64,000 bases of DNA, from positions 588,394 to 652,393 of the forward strand of contig NC_019702.1 of assembly GCF_000317085.1 (NCBI RefSeq). Direction: 5' to 3'. The notes below the pieces were generated by a model that ran no database searches, was not told the origin of the DNA, and was given only the letters and a program-made list of their open reading frames with translations. Of the stretch, positions 39,067-46,693 are shown piece by piece (positions within the stretch are counted from its first letter, which is position 1; the number at the start of each line of letters is the position of its first letter). The translations under genes and the position numbers were made by a program. The DNA is from Synechococcus sp. PCC 7502 (lineage in GTDB: Bacteria; Cyanobacteriota; Cyanobacteriia; Pseudanabaenales; Pseudanabaenaceae).

Positions 39067-39373
39067 ATTAATTACCAGATCGGGGCTATTTCAGAAATAT
39101 TAGCAACACCGTGATTAGGAACTAAATCTCAATTCTAGGTATTTGATCAACCGCCATAAATTGCCTATAAATCTATGACTCTCAATGTAGATTCAGTGGT
39201 TCTTTGCGTTTATAATCTGATCGCTAGCTCCATAGTCTATCTATAGTCAATAGATTAATCTATCGGTAAAGTTTTAGTTTAAGAATATAAAATTATTAAA
39301 GTACTAAATTATCTTTTTGTAACTTTAGGGATTTTAGGGCTACATTGATAGGTCTTATACAAATCATGTGTTT
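39067..39373. promoter_or_regulatory. Spacer with a perfect 14-bp palindrome before the PP2C-WD40 gene
   Basis: No gene was seen here. TATAAT at 39211-39216 is a -10 candidate. ATAGATTAATCTAT (39250-39263) is a perfect palindrome about 35 bases downstream of it, well placed for an operator. No terminator hairpin for the NACHT gene was recognised. Confidence 0.4.
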
Positions 39374-42300
39374 ATGCCGTCCAGTGACGAATTAAGTAGT
39401 GGTAGATTACTACAAAGGAGTTTGCTCCCTCAAGCTATCCCTAGTTATCTGGGGCTAGATATTGCTGCGGATGTATGGACAGCGGTGGATTTAGGTGGTG
39501 ACTATTATCAATTTTTAGAGCAACCAGGAATTTTGGGTGTAGCGATCGCTGACTCTTCGGGAAAGTCTGTGGCTGGTGCCATTCATGCTGCTTTATTTAA
39601 AGGACAATTAGACGCTTTTGCGACCCAAGGAAGACTGCGGAACCCTACCACGGTGATGACATCGCTGAATCAATTACTATGTGCCACTAATACCGATGAT
39701 GCTGTAGCTCTAGCCTATGGAGTTTTAGACCTAGAAACCTATGAATTTCAAATTGGGAATGCGGGAATTCCTGGTCCAGTTATCTATCGTGCTGCCACAA
39801 AAAGCTGTGAAGAAACAGTCAATCCCTCTATGGCACTGGGTCGATACGAAGGCATCCCCTACAGAACCCTAACCAAGCCTTTTAATGAAGGTGACATCGC
39901 CATTTTCTTTAGTGATGGATTATACGAAGCGAGCAATGCCAATGGAGATGAGTTTGGTACTGCTAATGATAAAGGTATTAGCCCGTTAAAGTTTGTCATT
40001 AGTAGTTTGGCTCACCTCCCCGCCGCAAAAATTTTGGTTGGCTTAAAACTGGCACTAGATAAATTTACGGGACGGGAAATTCCCGAAGATGACGTATCCA
40101 TTGTGGTGATTAAGCTGAACCAAAAGGTGGCGATGACCAAAACTCGGGACTGCCCCTACCAAGAAGCATTACAGGCATGGATGCGCTCTGATGAAAAGGA
40201 TGATTCCGCTTTACTGCGTGGTACCAGATTAGTTGAAGCTTTAGGCTGGGCAAAGGCGCAACCAAGTTTAAGTAGACTGGATACAGAATTTTTAGAAGCC
40301 AGTGAACGGGTCAATGAGCGCGAACAAATGCAGGCTCAATTACTAGAGGCCGCTACTAGTAGGGCTGCGGCTGCCGATCGCCTCGAAAAACTGAGTCAAG
40401 ACCTTGCCAAAAGCCTAGAAAGTGAAAAGCAGCAACGCATTCAAGCGGAAATGGGAGAAATTAGTGAGCGAATTGTAGCTCTGACCATGTCCTCTGAGGC
40501 ATTATTTCTTTCCCATAATCACATTGAAGCTTTAATTTCTAGCGTGATAGCTGGGGTTAAAATTCGCCAACTCACTTCCCAAGTTACCAATGGCATTGCC
40601 CACCTGAAAGCAAATACGCAAATTCGCACGATCACCGCCCTAGAACAAGTAATTTACGGAATCCATGAATACAACCGCTATGAAGGACATGGTTTTTGGG
40701 TAAATAAAGTCTGCTTCAGTGCCGATGGTAAGTTTTTGGTTTCCGCTAGTAGCGATCGCACGATCAAAGTTTGGAATATCAATGGCACATTACTACAAAC
40801 CCTCTACGGACATACTAATTGGGTTACAAGTGTTGCTATTAGTCCCAACGGGAAAATGATCGCCTCTGCTAGTCGGGACAATATGATTAGGCTGTGGAAT
40901 TGGGATCAAACCATTGGTGCCTTCAAAGAAACTGGCTCCACTATGCTTAAAGGACATGATGGTCCAGTCCTAGATGTCTGTTTTAGCTCTGATGGTGAAT
41001 ACATTGCCTCGGCGGGAGAAGATACAACCGTAAGGCTATGGAAAGCCAATGGTACCTTAATTAAAACTTTTCGAGGTGGACATGAACGCTGGGTTACCTG
41101 TGTTGCTTTTAACCCCAATGGGAAAGAGGTGGTTTCAGGAAGTGCTGATCGCACCCTAATTATTTGGAATATCAATGGGGCTGTGGTTAAGACTCTCAAA
41201 GGACATGATAGCTTTGTGGAAGCTGTGGCATACGAGCCCCACGGACAGGCAATTATTTCTGGTAGCCGCGATCGCACCATGAAGCTTTGGGGTAGTGATG
41301 GAGTACTTTTACGCACTTTCCACGGACATACGGATAAACTTTGGAGTGTTGCCTATTCCCCTGATGGTAAAACCATTGCCTCCGCAGGTAGCGATCGCAC
41401 GATCAAAGTCTGGGATACCGATGGCACCTTACTCAGAGACCTAGCTGGACATGGCGATGCCGTTAATAGTATAGCTTTTAGCCCTGATGGCAAAAGTCTA
41501 GCTTCTGCCAGTCGGGATACAACCGTAAAATTATGGAATATTCGCGGTAATCCCCTGCGGAAACTCTTAGCACAAGATGATGTTTGGGCAGCAGCCTTTA
41601 GTCCGAACGGTAAATTTATTGCCACTGGTGGTAAAGACAAAAATGTAAATATTTGGAATATGGCGGGAAATTTAGTAGCGAGTTTGTCTGGACATAATGA
41701 TGCCATCAATAGCATTTGTATTAGCCCTGATAGCTCCGTGATTCTATCGGCAAGCACTGACAGTAGTATTAAATCCTGGAGTCCTGATGGTAGGGCGATC
41801 GACACCCTCAATGGTCACAGATCAGAGGTTTATTGCCTGAGTTTTAGATCCGATGGACAGGTATTTGCCTCTGCCAGTGCTGATAACAGCGTAAGGCTAT
41901 GGAGCGCAGATGGAGTATGGTTACAAACCTTAAATGGGCATACCGCAGAGGTCTATGCCGTTTGCTTTAGTCCCGATGGCAGTATGTTAGTTACAGCAGG
42001 CAAAGATAAAATCATTAATCTCTGGAGTTGGGATGGCAGACTGGTTTACAGCTTTGAGGGACATAGTGCTGAAGTTTTGACCCTCTGCTTTAGTTCAGAT
42101 AATAGTACCTTTGCCTCGGGTAGCATGGATCAAAGTGTAAAAATTTGGAGCGTAGATGGTTCCCTCCTTAAAACCCTGAATGGTCATAGTGCCGAAGTTC
42201 GCAGTATTTGTTTTAGTCCCGATGGCAAAACCATAGCCTCCGCTAGTGAAGATACTCTGGTACAACTTTGGAGCCTAGATGGTACTTTACTAAGAACCTT

Positions 42301-42547
42301 TAACGGACATAAAAGCGCAGTCAAGAGTATTTCTTTTTCAGCCAATGGCAAAATCTTGATGTCTGCAAGTGCGGATAAATCCGTAATTCTCTGGAACTTG
42401 GATTTAGATAATTTGCTCATGCGGGGTTGCAGTTGGCTACAGGAATATCTAAAAACCAATACAAATGTATCCGAAGAAGATCGCCGTAATTGTTTAGGTG
42501 GCTGTAGTTGGCTGTATAAGCACCTTAAATCTAATGCTGCCAGCTAG
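39374..42547 (+). CDS. SpoIIE/RsbU-type PP2C phosphatase fused to 14 WD40 repeats
   Basis: Residues about 8-250 form a SpoIIE-like phosphatase: LLQRSLLPQAIPSYLGLDIA, DLGGDYYQF, VAIADSSGKSVAGA, FFSDGLYEASNANGDEFG and EIPEDDVSIVVIKL. The metal-binding Asp residues are all present. A helical, coiled-coil linker follows (about 290-390), then 14 WD40 repeats (about 435-1010), enough for two seven-bladed propellers. The tail repeats a GCSWL motif twice (GCSWLQEYLK, GCSWLYKHLK), a motif common at the end of cyanobacterial NTPase-WD40 proteins. RsbU-type phosphatases dephosphorylate STAS anti-sigma antagonists. I start at ATG 39374; a GTG at 39368 is also in frame. Confidence 0.9.
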   Translation: MPSSDELSSGRLLQRSLLPQAIPSYLGLDIAADVWTAVDLGGDYYQFLEQPGILGVAIADSSGKSVAGAIHAALFKGQLDAFATQGRLRNPTTVMTSLNQLLCATNTDDAVALAYGVLDLETYEFQIGNAGIPGPVIYRAATKSCEETVNPSMALGRYEGIPYRTLTKPFNEGDIAIFFSDGLYEASNANGDEFGTANDKGISPLKFVISSLAHLPAAKILVGLKLALDKFTGREIPEDDVSIVVIKLNQKVAMTKTRDCPYQEALQAWMRSDEKDDSALLRGTRLVEALGWAKAQPSLSRLDTEFLEASERVNEREQMQAQLLEAATSRAAAADRLEKLSQDLAKSLESEKQQRIQAEMGEISERIVALTMSSEALFLSHNHIEALISSVIAGVKIRQLTSQVTNGIAHLKANTQIRTITALEQVIYGIHEYNRYEGHGFWVNKVCFSADGKFLVSASSDRTIKVWNINGTLLQTLYGHTNWVTSVAISPNGKMIASASRDNMIRLWNWDQTIGAFKETGSTMLKGHDGPVLDVCFSSDGEYIASAGEDTTVRLWKANGTLIKTFRGGHERWVTCVAFNPNGKEVVSGSADRTLIIWNINGAVVKTLKGHDSFVEAVAYEPHGQAIISGSRDRTMKLWGSDGVLLRTFHGHTDKLWSVAYSPDGKTIASAGSDRTIKVWDTDGTLLRDLAGHGDAVNSIAFSPDGKSLASASRDTTVKLWNIRGNPLRKLLAQDDVWAAAFSPNGKFIATGGKDKNVNIWNMAGNLVASLSGHNDAINSICISPDSSVILSASTDSSIKSWSPDGRAIDTLNGHRSEVYCLSFRSDGQVFASASADNSVRLWSADGVWLQTLNGHTAEVYAVCFSPDGSMLVTAGKDKIINLWSWDGRLVYSFEGHSAEVLTLCFSSDNSTFASGSMDQSVKIWSVDGSLLKTLNGHSAEVRSICFSPDGKTIASASEDTLVQLWSLDGTLLRTFNGHKSAVKSISFSANGKILMSASADKSVILWNLDLDNLLMRGCSWLQEYLKTNTNVSEEDRRNCLGGCSWLYKHLKSNAAS

Positions 42548-42562
42548 GGAAACCTTTTCTTT

Positions 42563-42982
42563 TTAGAATGGAATATCATCTTCCTTGGCAATAACTGATG
42601 CCGCAGGAGGAGCATACTTAGCAGGAGATGGGGCAATTGGACGGTTTAAATCACCAGTTTTAGCTGGAGTAGAAATCTCTTTATCTATGGGGTGGATACG
42701 CTGGGCAGTTAGTTCGGTAACTTTTTCCTTGTAACCATTGCGTTCTATTACATTAATGCGAAGACGACCTTCAATAATCAAGAGATCGCCCTTTTGATAT
42801 TTTTTTTCTATGATCTCTTTAGCTAAGTTATTCCAGCCTGTAACCTTGAGTCGAGCGGGAGTATCTTCAGCATTTTTGCCGGGAAACTGTACCAAGAAAC
42901 TGGAAACCTCATTTTGGTTGTCTGGGGTGGATCGCAGTTCTGGCTCTGTAAAAACTTCAGCCATTAGAATAAAGGTATTCAT
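42563..42982 (-). CDS. ssb: Single-stranded DNA-binding protein SSB
   Basis: This 139-residue protein has one OB fold (residues about 1-98, MNTFILMAEVFTEPELRSTP; LKVTGWNNLAKEII; GDLLIIEGRLRINVIERNG). A Pro/Ala-rich linker follows, ending in the acidic tip EDDIPF that binds partner proteins. It coats ssDNA in replication, recombination and repair. The form is shorter than E. coli SSB, as in other cyanobacteria. Its promoter region contains 13-bp direct repeats and a 9-bp inverted repeat. Confidence 0.93.
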   Translation of the reverse strand: MNTFILMAEVFTEPELRSTPDNQNEVSSFLVQFPGKNAEDTPARLKVTGWNNLAKEIIEKKYQKGDLLIIEGRLRINVIERNGYKEKVTELTAQRIHPIDKEISTPAKTGDLNRPIAPSPAKYAPPAASVIAKEDDIPF

Positions 42983-43282
42983 AACTTAAACCTGCTCTAT
43001 ATTTTTACTTTAGCTTTATCTTGAATCTCTGCACAGTTAAATTAACTAAATAAATTAACTAAATGAGTTAACTAATGAATTAAACCAATTAATCATTAAA
43101 CTGGTTTAATCCTACCTTCAATCATTACCAATTCATCCTCAAAATTCAGACAAATTTGCAGATAATGACAAAATATCCTAGTTCTGAAAACACATAAAAC
43201 TTACCCTACTAACACCATCTCATCTTTAGCAATTCTTTAGCGATCGCATTTACGCTAATATCAACTTGGAAATTTAACTTTA
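42983..43282. promoter_or_regulatory. Divergent ssb spacer with tandem 13-bp repeats and an inverted repeat
   Basis: Two identical 13-bp units AAATTAACTAAAT (43039-43051 and 43052-43064) are followed by a third, diverged unit (43065-43077) on the same period. Directly after, ATTAAACCA (43079-43087) and TGGTTTAAT (43102-43110) form a perfect 9-bp inverted repeat around 14 bases. A HIP1 octamer sits at 43240-43247. No gene is visible. The layout looks like a regulator-binding region for ssb or for the rightward gene pair. Confidence 0.45.
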
Positions 43283-43585
43283 ATGATGAGTAATATTATG
43301 TCAAATTTAACAAGCACAACTGGGGCAGATGCCATTGATGAAGCGATCGCCAGAGGTATAGACTTTGATGGTTCTCAAATTCCCGATGCTCCCCTAGCTC
43401 TGTATCACAAGGTCATGGCATTAGAGGCAGGTCGGCAACGCAGTGGGGTAATTAATACGATGCGATCGCGGATTGTCAGAATTGGGGCAAAACATATTCC
43501 GCAAGCTGAACTAAATCAACTCCTCATAGATGCCAATTTCAAACCCCTCAAGGATAAAGAAATCGCTTTTTATTACGGTACTTAA
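43283..43585 (+). CDS. Conserved small protein of unknown function
   Basis: I cannot name this 100-residue soluble protein. It has no signal peptide or membrane segment. Its second half (VINTMRSRIVRIGAKHIPQA, ELNQLLIDANFKPLKDKEIA) looks conserved and basic, which suggests a small folded domain that may bind nucleic acid or protein. Several ATGs lie close together (43283, 43286, 43298), so the start is uncertain by up to five codons. The next gene starts seven bases downstream, so the two are probably co-transcribed. Confidence 0.7.
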   Translation: MMSNIMSNLTSTTGADAIDEAIARGIDFDGSQIPDAPLALYHKVMALEAGRQRSGVINTMRSRIVRIGAKHIPQAELNQLLIDANFKPLKDKEIAFYYGT

Positions 43586-43592
43586 TTAGGTA

Positions 43593-44153
43593 GTGACAAT
43601 GGAACTGCCGCAGCTATATCAGATTAAGGCACATCTGGATTTGATCCTTTTAGCACTAGAGGCATTAACTGAGATTAGTTCGGAAACGATGCTCCAAGCG
43701 GCAGTAGAGTTAAAGTTACATAATATTCTGAGCGATCGCCTAGTTTTATGGAGATTGAGGCAAGCTAATCCTTTCCGCAAGGGCAGCAGTGGTAAGACTA
43801 CAAGTGGTAGAAAAAAGTTAGATGTGGATGAGGCAAAAGCGATCGCCCTAATTACCTCTCATATTGCCAGTAAAGAACAAAGGACTATTCGTGAGGCGGT
43901 CGCAGAATTAGAAAAATGTACACTTAAAAAGGCTTCTCCCCATCAACAAAGGATTTTAGGTGATTACCTAGATCGGTTTTATTCCTTGTACGAAGAAAGA
44001 ATGGCGGAAGCAACTTCCAATCAAAATTTGGAAAATCTAGCACTAAAGCTATTAATAGATTTATTGTTTTATAGCTCCGTTACAGGCTCACGACGATTAT
44101 GGATGTCTTTATTAGAAATGAGTTTAGTTGAGTCAAAAAACTCACTGAATTAA
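43593..44153 (+). CDS. DUF3038-like cyanobacterial protein
   Basis: This 186-residue mostly helical protein opens with LPQLYQIKAHLDLILLALEALTEIS. It contains a basic stretch (RKGSSGKTTSGRKKLDVDEA) and an LWMSLLEMSLVE end. This matches my memory of the cyanobacteria-specific DUF3038 family, whose role is unknown. The likely start is ATG at 43599; the frame opens with GTG at 43593. It is coupled to the small protein seven bases upstream. A possible terminator follows the stop. Confidence 0.68.
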   Translation: MTMELPQLYQIKAHLDLILLALEALTEISSETMLQAAVELKLHNILSDRLVLWRLRQANPFRKGSSGKTTSGRKKLDVDEAKAIALITSHIASKEQRTIREAVAELEKCTLKKASPHQQRILGDYLDRFYSLYEERMAEATSNQNLENLALKLLIDLLFYSSVTGSRRLWMSLLEMSLVESKNSLN

Positions 44154-44154
44154 C

Positions 44155-44206
44155 CTTCAGCTTTTTAGGTAGTGTATGGATAAGCTTGAAGATTTTTAAT
44201 TTTTTA
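44155..44206 (+). terminator. Possible rho-independent terminator after the DUF3038-like gene
   Basis: CTTCAGCTT (44155-44163) pairs with AAGCTTGAAG (44182-44191) with one bulged base, followed by ATTTTTAATTTTTT. The 18-base loop and the bulge make it a moderate candidate. Confidence 0.4.
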
Positions 44207-44293
44207 GTTTAGAATCATTATCATATTATTTAGCTAAGGTGTACATAATCGCAACTGCTAGAACCCCAAAAATTTAGTAGTTAAAGTAGTTAC

Positions 44294-44298
44294 GGAGG
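44294..44298 (+). promoter_or_regulatory. Strong ribosome binding site fixing a TTG start
   Basis: GGAGG ends seven bases before TTG 44306, and the frame from that TTG gives a signal peptide. No ATG in this frame is equally well placed, so the TPR gene very likely starts with TTG. Confidence 0.6.
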
Positions 44299-44305
44299 AT
44301 GCCCG

Positions 44306-45418
44306 TTGTCTTATTCTTTCTTTAATTTCATATCTCCAGTTGCTAAAGCCAGCCTCGGATTAGTGACGGCAATCTTAATAGTAAATATTAATGAGCCAGC
44401 GATCGCCCAGACTCGTTTTCCCAAGGCTGACCCCACAGAATTAATTAGCCGAGGTAAAAAACTTTGGGATGCCCAAGATATAGCAGGAGCATTGGATGCC
44501 TATACTCAAGCAGCAGCCCTAGTACCAAATAATGCACGAATTCAAACTAGTATTGGATTTCTTTTAACTCAGCAGCAAAAATACCCCGAAGCGATCGCTG
44601 CCTTTGAGCGTGCCACAACCTTAGATAAAAATGATCCAAGACCATTGATAGCCTTAGGCTATGTATATACACAACAGCAAAGATTACCTGATGCTTTAAC
44701 AGCATACCGTAGAGCTATTAGACTTGATCCTCGTAACGCTGATGCCTATTTAAGTATTGGCTATGTTTTAACCCAGCAGCAGGACTTTTTAGGAGCGGTG
44801 GCAATTTATCGACAAATTATTACCCTTCTTCCTAACAATATTAAGGCATATCTCAGCTTAGGCTACTTACTCCAACAAAAGGGCAACTTAGATGAGGCAT
44901 TTAATACTTATATGAATGCTAATCGCCTTGATCCCAACAATCTTGATGTATTGGTAGCTTTAGCTAGTGTCAGTGAAAGTAAAAATGATCCCCAAGAAAC
45001 CCTGGAAATATATCGCCGAGTTTTAGCGATCAATCCCCGTCACTTTAAAGCCAATATGGCGATCGCCCAATACTATCGAAATCAAGGCAACTACGATGAG
45101 GCGATAGCAACCTACAGACGTATGACAATGGGACAATTAGACGCTGACACTTCTGCCCAAGTTCAAAAAGCGATCGCAGCAACCTATCTTAGACAAAATA
45201 ATATTGCAGGCGCAATTGTTGCCTATCGAGATATTTTAGCTCAAAACCCTGAAGATGGATCTGCCTACCTTGCCCTTGGTAAACTACTAATGGATCAAGA
45301 TCGTAAACCTGAAGCTAATCAGGCACTAAAGCAAGCAGAACGATTATTTAGTGCCAAGGGAGACCTAAAATCCCTTACGGAAGTCAGAAAAATTTTAGAC
45401 CCAAACTATGGCAACTAA
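44306..45418 (+). CDS. Secreted TPR-repeat protein
   Basis: This 370-residue protein has a signal peptide (ASLGLVTAILIVNINEPAIA, likely cut near AIAQ) and about eight tetratricopeptide repeats (about 50-355), for example PRPLIALGYVYTQQQRLPDA and ADAYLSIGYVLTQQQDFLGA. It is exported to the periplasm or lumen and should act as a protein-interaction scaffold. The partner is unknown. Its stop overlaps the stop of the convergent DUF3685-like gene by four bases. Confidence 0.85.
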   Translation: MSYSFFNFISPVAKASLGLVTAILIVNINEPAIAQTRFPKADPTELISRGKKLWDAQDIAGALDAYTQAAALVPNNARIQTSIGFLLTQQQKYPEAIAAFERATTLDKNDPRPLIALGYVYTQQQRLPDALTAYRRAIRLDPRNADAYLSIGYVLTQQQDFLGAVAIYRQIITLLPNNIKAYLSLGYLLQQKGNLDEAFNTYMNANRLDPNNLDVLVALASVSESKNDPQETLEIYRRVLAINPRHFKANMAIAQYYRNQGNYDEAIATYRRMTMGQLDADTSAQVQKAIAATYLRQNNIAGAIVAYRDILAQNPEDGSAYLALGKLLMDQDRKPEANQALKQAERLFSAKGDLKSLTEVRKILDPNYGN

Positions 45419-46692
45419 AAGCGATCGCCTCTGCGTCCAACCTTACCCATATTCAGGGAGTCCCCAATTCCTTGGATAATCCCCTTACCAATTAGACCAA
45501 TTCCCCTACCTAGGACATTTTTAAGTACATAAACTAACGCAGTACCAATAAATCCTGTAAGCGTACGCAGTCGGGGAGTAACAGCATCTTGTAATTCCAG
45601 TAAAAGCGTTACTAATAAAGACACACCAGTCAACTGGGCAAGTTCACGACTACGGGGGGCATAGACATCAATTTTATTAATCCCAGATTCAGTAAAAGTA
45701 AAGAGATGAAATTGACTCTCATAAATTGCCTGTGCCTCTCCCCACCAACTCTCAAGCCGATAATGCCAAGAAAGATCATTGCGAAACCTTTCAATTTCAC
45801 GGCTAGCAATTAGATGGTAACTGTAAAACTTTTGCTTAATTTCCTCCACATCCGCAAAATGATTAAGTAATGGCTGCATTACTGCATTGGCTACTTGAAT
45901 GAGCAAATTATTTAAAATTGCCTCAGACCTAGCGATCGCCTCTGGGGTATTAAACTCATACAAGCTATTATTAATTATTAGATCTGACTTAAAGAGTAAA
46001 TAGTTATAGAGATCAAATACAAAGGGAATTTTTGCTAAAATTGCCTCCTCCACAATTTTTTGATCCTCTAGGAGAATGCTGACCACTTCTACAGGCTGGT
46101 CATTATTATATAAGGTGTAATATTTACCAAGAAACTTAGTGGTTGCCGATCGCCACAAATCAGTTGAAATCAGAGGCATTTTTTCTACTAACTGCCCAGT
46201 AGATAGCTGTGAGTTTTGCAACTCTTCCAGTAAAAGCTCAAATTCCTGCAAAACTATCTGCAAAAGTAGTCGTTTTTTATCTTCTTTCAGAATATCAATT
46301 TCTAATGGGGTAGAAGTCTGATTTTCTAAGCTCAGTTGTATGCTTTGTAAAGCAGATTGAGAGAGTTTTTTCCACGCGGATTGATAAATATTGAAGCCCA
46401 AGCCCGTAACTCCATTACTTTTAGAATTAGACTTGCTTTTAAACTTGCCCTTAAATTTAAGGCTGGAGTTTTTGTCAGATACCAGTTGTTGTGGATAAAG
46501 CGGGTAAAGTACCTGATCAACTAGCCACCTTGCTGCCCTTAACTCTCGACATCTCCCCTGAAGCACCAATATCTCTATTAAATTTAAGCGAGAACTAATT
46601 AACTGCTGCTCAATTCCTTGTAGGGTACTATCAATTTGTTTAAGCCCAGCATTGCGCAAAGTGAGCCGAATTTTAACCAGAGCTTCATCCAT
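45415..46692 (-). CDS. DUF3685-like cyanobacterial/plastid protein
   Basis: This 425-residue protein is largely helical. Its second half (about 195-400) has LLNHFADVEEIKQKFYSYHL and RNDLSWHYRLESWWGEAQAI and a hydrophobic end (TGVSLLVTLLLELQDAVTPR, TLTGFIGTALVYVLKNVLGR). This resembles DUF3685, known in cyanobacteria and plastids, with no established function. It starts one base after the Na+/H+ antiporter stop, so the two form an operon and may both act at a membrane. Confidence 0.6.
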   Translation of the reverse strand: MDEALVKIRLTLRNAGLKQIDSTLQGIEQQLISSRLNLIEILVLQGRCRELRAARWLVDQVLYPLYPQQLVSDKNSSLKFKGKFKSKSNSKSNGVTGLGFNIYQSAWKKLSQSALQSIQLSLENQTSTPLEIDILKEDKKRLLLQIVLQEFELLLEELQNSQLSTGQLVEKMPLISTDLWRSATTKFLGKYYTLYNNDQPVEVVSILLEDQKIVEEAILAKIPFVFDLYNYLLFKSDLIINNSLYEFNTPEAIARSEAILNNLLIQVANAVMQPLLNHFADVEEIKQKFYSYHLIASREIERFRNDLSWHYRLESWWGEAQAIYESQFHLFTFTESGINKIDVYAPRSRELAQLTGVSLLVTLLLELQDAVTPRLRTLTGFIGTALVYVLKNVLGRGIGLIGKGIIQGIGDSLNMGKVGRRGDRF

Positions 46693-46693
46693 C

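Noticed and set aside
41353-41811. Long antisense open frame under the WD40 region
   Set aside because: It is a by-product of the repetitive WD40 codons. The product is Leu/Ser-rich without motifs and lies wholly within the PP2C-WD40 gene; the same holds for the antisense frames at 40906-41316 and 42184-42459.
43039-43077. Short tandem repeats near ssb as a CRISPR array
   Set aside because: Units are 13 bases with no spacers between them, and no cas gene is nearby.
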